The notes beneath the pieces are model-generated. The model was not told the DNA's origin. It worked only from the letters and a program-made list of their open reading frames with translations, and searched no databases. From assembly GCF_000711895.1 (NCBI RefSeq), contig NZ_KL543988.1, positions 30,668-91,636 of the forward strand: 60,969 bases of DNA, read 5' to 3'. This document shows, in pieces, positions 51,472-60,738 of the stretch (the first letter of the stretch is position 1; the number at the start of each line of letters is the position of its first letter). Both the position numbers and the translations under genes were made by a program. Origin of the DNA: Photorhabdus australis DSM 17609. GTDB lineage: Bacteria > Pseudomonadota > Gammaproteobacteria > Enterobacterales > Enterobacteriaceae.

Positions 51472-53133
51472 TTACTCCGCTAACCAATAAACGGCTTCAT
51501 AAGGCTGTAGCTGTCTGTTTTTTGCAGGTAGCTGGTGTTCAGGATAATTCCCCATTAACTTAACCCATGAGCAATGGGATAAAGAAGCATCCAGTGACCA
51601 CTCCTGCCCCTCCGCGCTGAGATTGGCGATAACCAGCAACGTTTGATTTTCCCAACGACGAATATAACACCAAAGAGAAGGATGAGATGGCAATAAGTCT
51701 TCATAGCTGCCATAAGTCAGTACAGGATATTCCTTACGCAACTTTATTAAGCGTGCATAACAATGAAAAACTGAATCATCATCCTGCATAGCGTTTTCAG
51801 CATTTACTTCCTGGTAATCACTATTTAGCGCGAGCCACGGTTCCCCCTGAGTAAATCCTGCATTATGAGTTGCATTCCACTGCATCGGCGTTCGCCCATT
51901 ATCACGAGATTTCTTCGCTAAGACCGATAAGATTTTTTCTTTATCATCGCCCAGCTCAATCTTCTCCTGATAAATATTTAAACTTTCTATATCCCGATAA
52001 TCTTCAATTTGAGAAAAATTAGGGTTAGTCATCCCCAATTCTTCCCCTTGATAGATGTAAGGAGTTCCTTGCATACCATGCAACACCATTGCCAACATTT
52101 TAGCAGATGGAACCCGTAATGCCCCTTCACCACCAAAACGTGAAACAATACGCGGCTGATCGTGATTACACCAGAACAATGCATTCCACGCCCGTTCATA
52201 CATCCCTTGCTGCCATTTAGCAAAAATTTTCTTCAGCTCAATAAAATCAGGTGGTGCTGTCACCCATTTTTCACCATTGGGGTAATCGACTTTCAGGTGA
52301 TGAAAAGCAAAAACCATCGATAATTCTTCACCACCTAACGAGGAATAACGCTGACAATTTTCCAGGGAAGTAGAAGACATTTCCCCAACAGTCATCACCC
52401 CCGCAGGTTGGAATGCTTCTCTATTTATTTCCTGCAAAAATTCATGAATACGCGGACCATCAGTATAGAATTGGCGCCCATCTCCTTCAGTTGCCTCAGG
52501 AAAGTCCTGCTGCTTAGAGACCAAATTGATCACATCCAGACGGAATCCATCAACGCCCAAATCAGCCCAAAATTCACAAATCTTTTTAAGTTCAGCTCGT
52601 ACTGGTTCATGCTCCCAATTTAGATCCGCCTGCTCAGTGGCAAACAGGTGTAAATAATACTGTTTGCTTTCCGCGTGCCATTCCCAGGCATTCCCTCCAA
52701 ATTTTGACACCCAATTATTAGGCGGTGTCCCCGGCACCCCATCCCGCCAGATGTAATATTGCCGGTAAGGGCTATTAATATCTTGTGCTTGTTTGAACCA
52801 AGGGTGTTGAGTCGATGTATGGTTGAAAACAATATCCACGATAATACGAATATCACGTTGATGTGCTTCATCGACCAAACGCTTAAAATCATCCATTGAT
52901 CCATAAGCTGGATCAATCGAATAATAATCAGCGACATCATAACCATTATCTACCTGTGGTGAGAGGTAAAAAGGAGTCACCCAAATAGCGTCTACTCCCA
53001 GTTTTTTCAAATAATCAAGCCGGTAAGTGATGCCGTTAAGATCGCCAGTTCCACTACCAGTAGTATCCTGGAAACTTTTAGGATATATCTGATAGATGAC
53101 ACCTTGTAACCACCATGGAATTATTTTGTCCAT
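51472..53133 (-). CDS. treC: Trehalose-6-phosphate hydrolase
   Basis: Cytosolic GH13 enzyme that splits trehalose-6-phosphate, delivered by TreB, into glucose and glucose-6-phosphate. 553 residues from the ATG at 53133, which has AAGGTG upstream; a GTG three codons earlier overlaps it. GH13 regions: DIVFNHTS, GFRLDVINLVSK with the nucleophile Asp, VGEMSS with the acid/base Glu, and NHDQPR. Separated from treB by 268 bases occupied mainly by repeat elements. Confidence 0.96.
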   Translation of the reverse strand: MDKIIPWWLQGVIYQIYPKSFQDTTGSGTGDLNGITYRLDYLKKLGVDAIWVTPFYLSPQVDNGYDVADYYSIDPAYGSMDDFKRLVDEAHQRDIRIIVDIVFNHTSTQHPWFKQAQDINSPYRQYYIWRDGVPGTPPNNWVSKFGGNAWEWHAESKQYYLHLFATEQADLNWEHEPVRAELKKICEFWADLGVDGFRLDVINLVSKQQDFPEATEGDGRQFYTDGPRIHEFLQEINREAFQPAGVMTVGEMSSTSLENCQRYSSLGGEELSMVFAFHHLKVDYPNGEKWVTAPPDFIELKKIFAKWQQGMYERAWNALFWCNHDQPRIVSRFGGEGALRVPSAKMLAMVLHGMQGTPYIYQGEELGMTNPNFSQIEDYRDIESLNIYQEKIELGDDKEKILSVLAKKSRDNGRTPMQWNATHNAGFTQGEPWLALNSDYQEVNAENAMQDDDSVFHCYARLIKLRKEYPVLTYGSYEDLLPSHPSLWCYIRRWENQTLLVIANLSAEGQEWSLDASLSHCSWVKLMGNYPEHQLPAKNRQLQPYEAVYWLAE

Positions 53134-53176
53134 CAAAAACACCTTATCAATATATTTCCTGAATTAAAGTTACTTT

Positions 53177-53370
53177 TATACCCTTCATCCTTCAAGTTGC
53201 CTCTTTGTTGGCTGCACTCACTCACCCCGGTCATAGAGTTATCTATACCCTTCATCTTTCAAGCTGCTGCTTTGTTAGCTGCGTTCACTTACCCCAGTCA
53301 CATCGTTATCTATGCTCCTGGGGATGCGTTCTCTTGCCGCCGCGGTCCATCTTGAAATCTATTGGGTATA
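53177..53370. mobile_element. Tandem family A elements inside the tre operon
   Basis: A left-truncated-end arrangement: a first copy starts TATACCC at 53177 and runs in the normal sequence to ATCTAT (about 53246). There a second, full copy begins (TATACCC 53244-53250) and runs to GGGTATA (53364-53370). The TAT is shared, so the second element appears to have inserted into the first or arisen by recombination that removed its right half. The array lies between treB and treC in the transcribed region. Confidence 0.75.
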
Positions 53371-53401
53371 TATCTGTTAATCAGGTGAAGATTTAACAGA
53401 A

Positions 53402-54841
53402 TTATTCAACAGCTAACACATTACTCATATTCTTCTTCCGATAAACAATCGTCGTCAATACCAGCGGAATAATGACAGCCACGAGTATAGCTAATGCGTA
53501 AATTGCCCAGAATTGCGGTTTAATCGAAAGAATACCTGGCAGACCACCGACACCAATACCATTTGCTAATACACCACTCAATCCACAAATTAATCCAGCG
53601 AAACCAGAACCAATCATGGCACAAAGCATAGGAAATCGGTATTTGATATTAATACCATACATAGCAGGCTCAGTGACGCCCAAATATGCTGAGATCGCTG
53701 CCGGTACAGATAACTCACGTTCATGATGCTTTTTACTGACCAAAATAATGCCAACAACCGCTGAACCTTGAGCAATATTAGATAATGCAATAATAGGCCA
53801 AATCGGCGTTCCACCTATACTTTGCACCATCTGCATATCTATCGCTAATGTGGTTTGATGAATACCCGTGATAACCAACGGCGCATAAAAAAATCCGAAT
53901 AAAGCCGCGCCTATAGGAGCAAAACTTCCTGTCATCAACGTCTTAACAACCCAAGCGACACCGTCTCCAAGTAACCGACCAAACGGCCCAATAAGGCTAT
54001 GCGCTAAAAAGGTTGCTAAGATCAACGAAACAACAGGAACAATCACCAAATAGAGATAACTAGGAACCACCCGTTTTAACTGAATTTCAATCCACCCTAA
54101 AGTAATACCTGCCAATAGTGACGGAATAACTTGTGCTTGATAACCAACTTTATCAATCGTAAACAAGCCAAAATTCCATATATCAGGAATATGTTGCCCT
54201 AATTGATAAGCATTCATTAGTTGAGGAGACACCAATGTTATTCCTAATATAATTCCTAATATCGGTGTCCCACCCATTGTCCTGACGGCTGACCAACAAA
54301 TACCTACTGGCAAATAGAAGAAAATAGCCTCACCTAACAGCCATAAAAAATCATATATTGTTTTCCAGATAGGATATATTTGGGCTAAAGATTTACCTTC
54401 ACTGAAAGGAATATCACCAATAATATTACGGAAGCCCAAAATAAGCCCACCGCTAATTAATGCCGGTAGCAAAGGAAAAAATATTTCTGCAAACTGAGAA
54501 ATAATACGCTCTTGCCATTTCATATTTTTTTTCTTAGCCTGCTTTTTCTCAACCTGCTGTATATCTTTTTGACTTAATTCAGATTGACCAAGATAGCTGT
54601 TTAAAACCTGATAATAATCACCAACATTAGTACCTATCACTACCTGAAACTGCCCTGCATTGGTAAAACACCCTTTAACCATCGGCAGATTTTTTATTTT
54701 ATCTGTCATCGCCTTATCGGGTTCAACCAATACAAACCTCAATCGAGTAATACAATGAGTCACATTGGCTATATTTTCACAACCACCGATTAATGTAATT
54801 AGTTTTTCTATATCTTTAGAATTTATTTTATTTTTCATCAT
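53402..54841 (-). CDS. treB: Trehalose-specific PTS EIIBC permease
   Basis: Inner-membrane permease that imports and phosphorylates trehalose. 479 residues. The N-terminal EIIB domain has the phospho-cysteine in THCITRLRF; the EIIC domain that follows has about ten membrane helices (for example FFPLLPALISGGLILGFR). There is no EIIA domain, so it should draw phosphate from the crr product. The start is one of two adjacent ATGs and has only a weak Shine-Dalgarno. Confidence 0.96.
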   Translation of the reverse strand: MMKNKINSKDIEKLITLIGGCENIANVTHCITRLRFVLVEPDKAMTDKIKNLPMVKGCFTNAGQFQVVIGTNVGDYYQVLNSYLGQSELSQKDIQQVEKKQAKKKNMKWQERIISQFAEIFFPLLPALISGGLILGFRNIIGDIPFSEGKSLAQIYPIWKTIYDFLWLLGEAIFFYLPVGICWSAVRTMGGTPILGIILGITLVSPQLMNAYQLGQHIPDIWNFGLFTIDKVGYQAQVIPSLLAGITLGWIEIQLKRVVPSYLYLVIVPVVSLILATFLAHSLIGPFGRLLGDGVAWVVKTLMTGSFAPIGAALFGFFYAPLVITGIHQTTLAIDMQMVQSIGGTPIWPIIALSNIAQGSAVVGIILVSKKHHERELSVPAAISAYLGVTEPAMYGINIKYRFPMLCAMIGSGFAGLICGLSGVLANGIGVGGLPGILSIKPQFWAIYALAILVAVIIPLVLTTIVYRKKNMSNVLAVE

Positions 54842-54928
54842 AGCCAATCATTATAAGTTAGTATCAATCACTAATTAGCATGCTTAGTAAAGTAATTTCA
54901 TCCTAATATCATTCAGTAATGCTTGTCA

Positions 54929-54942
54929 TGGGAACGTTCCCA
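54929..54942. promoter_or_regulatory. TreR operator
   Basis: TGGGAACGTTCCCA is a perfect 14-bp palindrome in the 144-base treR-treB spacer, the form expected for a LacI-family repressor and like the known TreR site. A CRP-like half-site, TGCGC-N6-TCACA (54947-54962), lies next to it. It should repress treBC when trehalose-6-phosphate is absent. Confidence 0.8.
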
Positions 54943-54985
54943 AAAATGCGCTAAAGATCACACTGAAACTACAATATTCTTACTT

Positions 54986-55933
54986 TTAAGCCAATTTACT
55001 GGGAATGATTACCTGCTGTTTTGGGTATTGTTGATTTATCTGAGCCATCAATTGATTAGCCGCATACTTACCGGCTTCACTATAGCCCAAATCCACAGAA
55101 AGCGTGTTAGGGTATAAAAAATTCAGCAAAGGTGTACTGCCAATACTACCTATCTGTATATCTTCCCGGTTATTTTGCTGCAAATACTTATATGCTCCTA
55201 ACGCCAGGCTGTCTGTTGCACAGATTAAAGCCGTCGTTTCCTTTATTAGTACTTTGTCTACATGCTGAAATCCACTCTGATAACTTAAATCACATTGAAC
55301 TGACAGTGGGCGTAACTCTTTCTGTTCACAGCAACTTAAATAGGATTGATGACGACGAAACCCTGTCGTGGTATCACAATCACGTACCCCAAGAAAACTA
55401 ATATCTCTGTGACCACGCTGGTAAAGCTCATTCATTAGTAAGCGAACAGCACCTGCATCGTCATAACATATGGAAGAAAAATCAGCATATTCACGTGCAA
55501 ATACCACTATTCTGTCACGCCAGGGAAACAAGAATTCTTCTGATAATCCTGTAAAACCAAACAAAATAACACCATCCGCATTACGTAACGCCAGCTGACG
55601 TAGATGTTCCTGTAAAAGCTGCGGATTAAAATTACTTTCCATAATAATAGGATCATAACCATGCTGATAAAATAGGGGTAACATCGTACTTATAGACAGA
55701 TTTTCCGAAAATGATCCTAACCGTGACACAATTAAGGCGATAATTTTGTCACTTTTCACCCGCATCGCTCTCGCAGATTTAGAGGGAATAAAGTTATTTT
55801 GGTGAATAATCGCTTCGACTCTTTCACGTACCTGTGAACTTACGCTATTTTCATTGTTTAATACACGCGATACAGTTGATTTACTCACATTAGCCAGACG
55901 TGCGATATCTTTTATTGTTAACTTGTTCGACAT
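54986..55933 (-). CDS. treR: Trehalose operon repressor TreR
   Basis: LacI-family repressor, 315 residues as in E. coli. The N-terminal helix-turn-helix is LTIKDIARLANVSKSTVSRVL, with the hinge region near residue 55, and the ligand domain (NADGVILFGF, then AVRLLMNELYQRGHRDI) would sense trehalose-6-phosphate. It lies upstream of treB on the same strand and has its operator just downstream. Confidence 0.95.
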   Translation of the reverse strand: MSNKLTIKDIARLANVSKSTVSRVLNNENSVSSQVRERVEAIIHQNNFIPSKSARAMRVKSDKIIALIVSRLGSFSENLSISTMLPLFYQHGYDPIIMESNFNPQLLQEHLRQLALRNADGVILFGFTGLSEEFLFPWRDRIVVFAREYADFSSICYDDAGAVRLLMNELYQRGHRDISFLGVRDCDTTTGFRRHQSYLSCCEQKELRPLSVQCDLSYQSGFQHVDKVLIKETTALICATDSLALGAYKYLQQNNREDIQIGSIGSTPLLNFLYPNTLSVDLGYSEAGKYAANQLMAQINQQYPKQQVIIPSKLA

Positions 55934-56008
55934 GATATCTCATAAAAATATTATTAAAGCTATGCCAGTTTCTTACAAAAAATCCCATAAGAAACTGAAC
56001 CTATGTTG

Positions 56009-57154
56009 TTAATAATTATGAGCTTTAACCTGTGGCCGCAAGAAGATGGCAGGAAAAGCAACTAAAGCCATTACCCAGAAAATTCCACTGTGCAGATAAT
56101 CATACATAAATCCTGCAATTACCGTCATGACAGCAATACCGCCTCCCATTGCTAACGCAGAATAAGTCGCCTGCAATCGAACGATTTCCCCTTCCTTTCT
56201 GGCACCGATAAAACGCATTGCCGCCAGATGGCAAACCGTGAATGTGCCACAATGCAGGATTTGCACAACAATCAACACTGGCAATGTAGTGAATGTTCCC
56301 ATTAATCCCCAGCGAACAACTCCACATATACCGGAAAGCAGCAAAAGGCTACGAGCATTCCAACGGCGAAATAACTTATTACTCAGTGTAAAAATAACAA
56401 CTTCAGCTATTACTCCTAACGACCAAAGATAACCGACTGTCGAGGCAGAATAACCCGCTTTCTCCCAATAAATTGCACTAAAACTGTAATATCCTGCGTG
56501 AGCGCCTTGCAACAAAGCCACACAGAGCAGGAATTGGCGTATCGATTTTTCAGACAACAGCTGTTTAAATGACACCATATCAACTTTGGTTGATTTTATG
56601 TTACTAGCAGGCATGATGGAGGGTTTCAGCAATGTTGCCAGTAGCGTTGATGAGGCACTGAACAGAATAGTGATAAGAATAACTTGATGTCCCCATACAG
56701 AGATAAATTCTCCGGTCAACGCAGAACTGATAATAAAAGCAATTGAACCCCAAACCCGTATTTTACCGTAATCAAAGGGAAATTGTTTTTGCCAGGTTCC
56801 TGCCAGCGCGTCACTTAATGGCATCATTGGCGAAAAAAACAGGTTGAAGCCAATCATGATAAATAAGAGCCATGCCCAGTGATTTCCCAATGTAAAACCG
56901 ATAAGGAAAACCAAGGTCAATAGTGCCAATATACGCAGTGCAAGAATAAGAGCTGCCGGATTCTTCACCGTAGGGGCGATCAGTAAACTACCCACAAAAC
57001 GAGAAACTAAACCCGTGCCCAATAAAATCCCTATCATATCAGGTGTTATGCCTTCCCCCTGAAGCCAAACTGCCCAGAAAGGCAAAAATATCCCATAAGA
57101 AAAGAAGTACGTGAAATAGTCTAACGCCAACCAACGTGTTGACTGAATAACCAT
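56009..57154 (-). CDS. hcaT: MFS transporter, HcaT (3-phenylpropionate) type
   Basis: 12-helix major facilitator, 381 residues (E. coli HcaT 379). Shared blocks run the whole length: STRWLALDYFTYFFSYGIFLPFW is replaced only at single positions, and the middle YSASTVGYLWSLGVIAEV and VVQILHCGTFTVCHLAAMRF are diagnostic. In E. coli it imports 3-phenylpropionate; the degradative hca genes are not in this window, so the substrate here is uncertain. Convergence with glyA is absent; it follows glyA on the same strand beyond a terminator. Confidence 0.9.
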   Translation of the reverse strand: MVIQSTRWLALDYFTYFFSYGIFLPFWAVWLQGEGITPDMIGILLGTGLVSRFVGSLLIAPTVKNPAALILALRILALLTLVFLIGFTLGNHWAWLLFIMIGFNLFFSPMMPLSDALAGTWQKQFPFDYGKIRVWGSIAFIISSALTGEFISVWGHQVILITILFSASSTLLATLLKPSIMPASNIKSTKVDMVSFKQLLSEKSIRQFLLCVALLQGAHAGYYSFSAIYWEKAGYSASTVGYLWSLGVIAEVVIFTLSNKLFRRWNARSLLLLSGICGVVRWGLMGTFTTLPVLIVVQILHCGTFTVCHLAAMRFIGARKEGEIVRLQATYSALAMGGGIAVMTVIAGFMYDYLHSGIFWVMALVAFPAIFLRPQVKAHNY

Positions 57155-57176
57155 TAATCCTCCTGGTTAATAATGC

Positions 57177-57230
57177 AAAAAACCTGCTCGACACTAACTT
57201 AAGCAAACAAGGTTAGCTGGAGCAGGTTTT
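57177..57230 (-). terminator. glyA terminator
   Basis: AAAACCTGCTC (57179-57189) pairs perfectly with GAGCAGGTTTT (57220-57230), with an inner CTAAC/GTTAG stem. On the minus strand a U6 run follows. It separates glyA from hcaT. Confidence 0.85.
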
Positions 57231-57257
57231 AATAATTATTTATTAAAAAATCATAAC

Positions 57258-58511
57258 TTACGCGTAAACCGGATATTTCGCGCAAATAGCCAGAACTTTT
57301 TGCTTAGTCGTTTCAATGATCGCTTCATCATTGATGTTGTCTAATACATCGCACATCCAACCTGCTAATTCCTGAGCTTCTACTTGTTTGAAACCACGGC
57401 GGGTAATTGCAGGAGTACCAATACGTACACCAGAAGTCACAAACGGACTCTTCGGATCATTGGGTACACTATTTTTGTTTACGGTAATGTTTGCACGACC
57501 CAACGCAGCATCAGCGTCTTTACCAGTGATATCTTTATCAACCAGATCCAGCAGGAATAAATGGTTCTCTGTACCACCGGAAACGACTTTATAGCCACGC
57601 GCCAGGAAGACCTCAACCATTGCTTTAGCATTATCAGCAACCTGGTGTTGATATGCTTTGAATTCTGGCTCCATAGCTTCTTTCAATGCAACTGCCTTAC
57701 CGGCAATAACATGCATCAAAGGTCCACCCTGGCAACCAGGGAACACAGAAGAATTCAATTTCTTATACAGTTCTTCGTCGCCACCTTTTGCCAGGATCAA
57801 GCCACCGCGTGGACCCGCCAATGTTTTATGCGTCGTGGTAGTCACAATGTGAGCATGAGGAACTGGGTTAGGATAAACGCCTGCGGCAATTAGACCAGCA
57901 ACATGAGCCATATCAACGAACAAATAAGCGCCGATACTGTCTGCAATTTCACGCATTCTTGCCCAGTCAACCACACCGGAGTAAGCAGAAAAACCGCCAA
58001 TAATCATTTTTGGCTGATGTTTTTGAGCTTGTGCAGCGATATCGTCGTAATCAATCTTACCGCTTTCATCAATACCGTAAGGCACGATGTTATATAACTT
58101 ACCAGAGAAGTTAACTGGGGAGCCATGAGTCAAATGACCACCATGTGCCAAATTCATCCCCAACACCGTATCACCGGGTTGCAGCAAAGCCATATAAACT
58201 GCCGCATTCGCTTGAGAGCCAGAGTGAGGCTGAACGTTGGCATAATCAGCACCAAACAGCGCCTTAGCACGATCAATAGCCAATTGTTCAACAACATCTA
58301 CATATTCACAACCGCCGTAATAACGTTTACCCGGGTAACCTTCGGCATATTTGTTAGTGAGCTGAGAGCCCTGTGCCTGCATAACTCTTGGGCTGGTATA
58401 GTTTTCAGAAGCAATTAACTCGATATGTTCTTCCTGACGAACAACTTCTTGCTCCATCGCCTGCCATAGTTCGGGATCATAATTAGCAATATTCATTTCA
58501 CGCTTTAACAT
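57258..58511 (-). CDS. glyA: Serine hydroxymethyltransferase
   Basis: PLP enzyme converting serine and tetrahydrofolate to glycine and methylene-THF; the main source of one-carbon units. 417 residues, identical in length to E. coli. PLP lysine in [14 protein letters not shown], with [10 protein letters not shown] and the folate-site blocks intact. Divergent from hmpA, and a PurR operator lies upstream. Confidence 0.98.
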   Translation of the reverse strand: MLKREMNIANYDPELWQAMEQEVVRQEEHIELIASENYTSPRVMQAQGSQLTNKYAEGYPGKRYYGGCEYVDVVEQLAIDRAKALFGADYANVQPHSGSQANAAVYMALLQPGDTVLGMNLAHGGHLTHGSPVNFSGKLYNIVPYGIDESGKIDYDDIAAQAQKHQPKMIIGGFSAYSGVVDWARMREIADSIGAYLFVDMAHVAGLIAAGVYPNPVPHAHIVTTTTHKTLAGPRGGLILAKGGDEELYKKLNSSVFPGCQGGPLMHVIAGKAVALKEAMEPEFKAYQHQVADNAKAMVEVFLARGYKVVSGGTENHLFLLDLVDKDITGKDADAALGRANITVNKNSVPNDPKSPFVTSGVRIGTPAITRRGFKQVEAQELAGWMCDVLDNINDEAIIETTKQKVLAICAKYPVYA

Positions 58512-58620
58512 TGGATTCTCCTGACTCAGCTAACTTCTCTTCAAACAACACCCCAAAGGGCAGAATGGCACACAGTGTAAACTCTTTTCATAGAATGAGA
58601 TAGTCTTGACAAAATATTTT

Positions 58621-58636
58621 ACGCAAACGATTGCAT
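58621..58636 (-). promoter_or_regulatory. PurR operator of glyA
   Basis: The minus-strand sequence ATGCAATCGTTTGCGT matches the PurR consensus ACGCAAACGTTTGCGT with three changes, all in the left half. It is about 110 bases upstream of the glyA start. E. coli glyA has a PurR operator of the same form. The rest of the 365-base glyA-hmpA spacer, apart from the NsrR site, shows no clear element. Confidence 0.75.
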
Positions 58637-58810
58637 ATCAATTGCAACAAGGTATTAGTTTTCCCAGATATAACAAAAATTCCCTGTATTTCTGGACATT
58701 GTCGGGATTTGTGACCTAAGGCAGCCTCAGTCTTAGTATAAATATCTGCTACGAATATTTTTTTATCATAAAGACCACATTTTATATTTACAAAATCGCC
58801 AAAAAATTAT

Positions 58811-58833
58811 AAGTTGCATTTAATTTACATGTT
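58811..58833 (+). promoter_or_regulatory. NsrR operator of hmpA
   Basis: AAGTTGCATTT and ATTTACATGTT flank a central A, the 11-1-11 layout of NsrR sites (half-site AAGATGCATTT). The candidate -10 TATAGT (58833-58838) lies at its edge, as at E. coli hmp. Binding of NsrR there would block transcription until nitric oxide damages the repressor's Fe-S cluster. Confidence 0.75.
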
Positions 58834-58876
58834 ATAGTTTTCATGATCACTTGAAAAAAATTCAGGAGTTTCAATC

Positions 58877-60067
58877 ATGCTGGATAGTCAAACCATTGCA
58901 ACTGTCAAATCTACTATTCCACTGCTCGCTGCTACTGGCCCGAAACTGACAGCCCATTTTTATGAACGGATGTTCAAACATAATCCTGAGCTGAAAAATA
59001 TTTTTAATATGAGCCATCAACTTAATGGCGATCAGCGTGAAGCCCTATTCAATGCCATCTGCGCCTACGCGGCCAATCTTGACAATCTGACAGCCCTCTT
59101 GCCAGCCGTTGAAAAAATTGCTCATAAACACGCCAGTCTGAACATTCAACCAGAACATTATCAAATTGTCGGCACTCACCTGCTGGCAACATTGGATGAA
59201 ATGTTCCAACCGGGAAATGAAATTCTGGACGCTTGGAGAAAAGCTTACGGTGTGCTGGCTGATGTTTTTATCAATCGTGAAGAGCAGATCTATCATAGTG
59301 GCGAATCGACAGATGGCGGCTGGCGTGGCTTGCGCCCATTCCGTATCAGTCAGAAACAAGTAAAAAGTGATGTCATTTGCAGCTTTGAGTTTGTGCCACA
59401 GGATGGCGGAAAAGTGATGGACTACAAACCCGGCCAGTATTTAAGCATTTATTTGGAAGATGATAGTTTTGATAACCGTGAAATCCGCCAGTACTCATTG
59501 ACAACAGCACCAAATGGCTCCAGCTATCGCATTGCGATCAAACGAGAGCCACAAGGAACAGTTTCTAACCATATGCACGATAAGATACAAGAAGGCGACA
59601 CCGTTTGGCTGGCCGCTCCACGCGGAGATTTTTTCCTTGATATTAAGCCAGAAACACCTGTTACTCTGATTTCTGCGGGGGTTGGCCTGACACCGATGAT
59701 GAGTATGTTGCATCAACTGCACCAGCAAAATCACGACAGTCAGGTTAACTGGTTACATGCAACAGAACACGGTGGTCATCACGCATTTATCAATGAAGTC
59801 ACAAACATCGCGCAAGCAATGCCGAATCTTAACAGCACAATTTGGTACCGCGAACCAAGAGATGAAGATCAACAAGGTATTCATTATCAACACAAAGGTT
59901 TTATGGATCTGGCAGTGCTGAATGAGACACTTAAAACCGAAGGAATGCATTTTTATTTCTGTGGTCCCGTTCCTTTTATGCAATATGTGGCGAAACAGTT
60001 ATTGGATATGGGAATTGATCAACAATTTATTCACTATGAATGCTTTGGTCCGCATAAAGTGATTTAA
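58877..60067 (+). CDS. hmpA: Flavohemoprotein (nitric oxide dioxygenase)
   Basis: Converts NO and O2 to nitrate with NADPH. 396 residues. The globin domain has proximal His85 (KHASLN), Tyr29 (B10) and Gln53 (E7). It is followed by a FAD domain (REIRQYSLT, flavin-binding RxYSLT type) and a NAD domain ([23 protein letters not shown]). GGAG lies before the ATG. Divergent from glyA as in E. coli. Confidence 0.98.
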   Translation: MLDSQTIATVKSTIPLLAATGPKLTAHFYERMFKHNPELKNIFNMSHQLNGDQREALFNAICAYAANLDNLTALLPAVEKIAHKHASLNIQPEHYQIVGTHLLATLDEMFQPGNEILDAWRKAYGVLADVFINREEQIYHSGESTDGGWRGLRPFRISQKQVKSDVICSFEFVPQDGGKVMDYKPGQYLSIYLEDDSFDNREIRQYSLTTAPNGSSYRIAIKREPQGTVSNHMHDKIQEGDTVWLAAPRGDFFLDIKPETPVTLISAGVGLTPMMSMLHQLHQQNHDSQVNWLHATEHGGHHAFINEVTNIAQAMPNLNSTIWYREPRDEDQQGIHYQHKGFMDLAVLNETLKTEGMHFYFCGPVPFMQYVAKQLLDMGIDQQFIHYECFGPHKVI

Positions 60068-60279
60068 ATTTTCAGTTTAGTATTAAAAAAGTTATACGGT
60101 GAAAATAGCTAATAAAGTGAACTGAAGCTATCTTCAATTTATTGACTCTGATGCTCAATATTTATGTGCATTGAATGTGCTTAATATGACCGAAAAAACC
60201 AATTCATCACTATTTTAGAGACTTTAATGGAGTTTGTTTATCATGGAGCCTGTCCCGCAAGGCGTCAGCTCCATTGATT

Positions 60280-60546
60280 TCAAAAATCACAGGTAAACTT
60301 ACTTTGAATGGCAATTAATTTTGCCCCACAAGCGGTTTGCATTCCTTCAAGCACAATCGGTTTCCCTTTATATTTTAAAGAGTCAGCACCCTGAATAATA
60401 GGAAATACACCTTGGCATTGAGGGCACTCTACCAAATCACCTTTACCCGCGATAGGAATGCCCTTGTGAGTATAGTCATCAATAGCGGTAATCACCTTAC
60501 CGCCATGATCTGTCGTATCACCCAGCAGAATAACTGCTTTTACCAT
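60280..60546 (-). CDS. PAAR-domain protein (type VI secretion spike tip)
   Basis: 88-residue PAAR protein: GDTTDHGGKVITA at the start, then GKGDLVECPQCQG and GKPIVLEGMQTACGAKLIA. These proteins fold into a zinc-tipped cone that sharpens the VgrG spike and carries effectors. GGAG lies seven bases upstream of the ATG. No effector domain is fused. It is the last gene of a minus-strand cluster. A small ATGGAGC/GCTCCAT hairpin (60243-60274) lies downstream. Confidence 0.88.
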   Translation of the reverse strand: MVKAVILLGDTTDHGGKVITAIDDYTHKGIPIAGKGDLVECPQCQGVFPIIQGADSLKYKGKPIVLEGMQTACGAKLIAIQSKFTCDF

Positions 60547-60591
60547 TAACGTTCTCCACCGTTTTTCAATTGGTAAATAACACCATCTCCA

Positions 60592-60726
60592 TCACACTTC
60601 GGTAATTAATGGTAATAATCCTAAGATTTGCTGTGTGACACAGAATAAATCCATTAATACCGAATCTACAGTAATAACTTCCTGCTGTTCATAACGTACA
60701 TTAATTTTTAAACGAATAATTGCCAT
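60592..60726 (-). CDS. 44-residue hypothetical protein in the PAAR cluster
   Basis: Small ORF starting MAIIRLKINVRYEQQ and ending LLPLITEV. It has a clear Shine-Dalgarno (GAGG five bases before the ATG), starts 12 bases after the preceding gene's stop, and ends 45 bases before the PAAR start, so it is probably translated. The N-terminal part looks like an amphipathic beta strand; there is no signal peptide. I do not recognise the family. Confidence 0.6.
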   Translation of the reverse strand: MAIIRLKINVRYEQQEVITVDSVLMDLFCVTQQILGLLPLITEV

Positions 60727-60738
60727 TTAAACCTCTAA

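Noticed and set aside
58852-58864. TGAAAAAAATTCA, a perfect match to the MetR TGAA-N5-TTCA consensus
   Set aside because: It lies between the hmpA promoter and its ribosome site, in A-rich DNA, far from glyA. The E. coli MetR sites lie between the two promoters, so this is probably chance.
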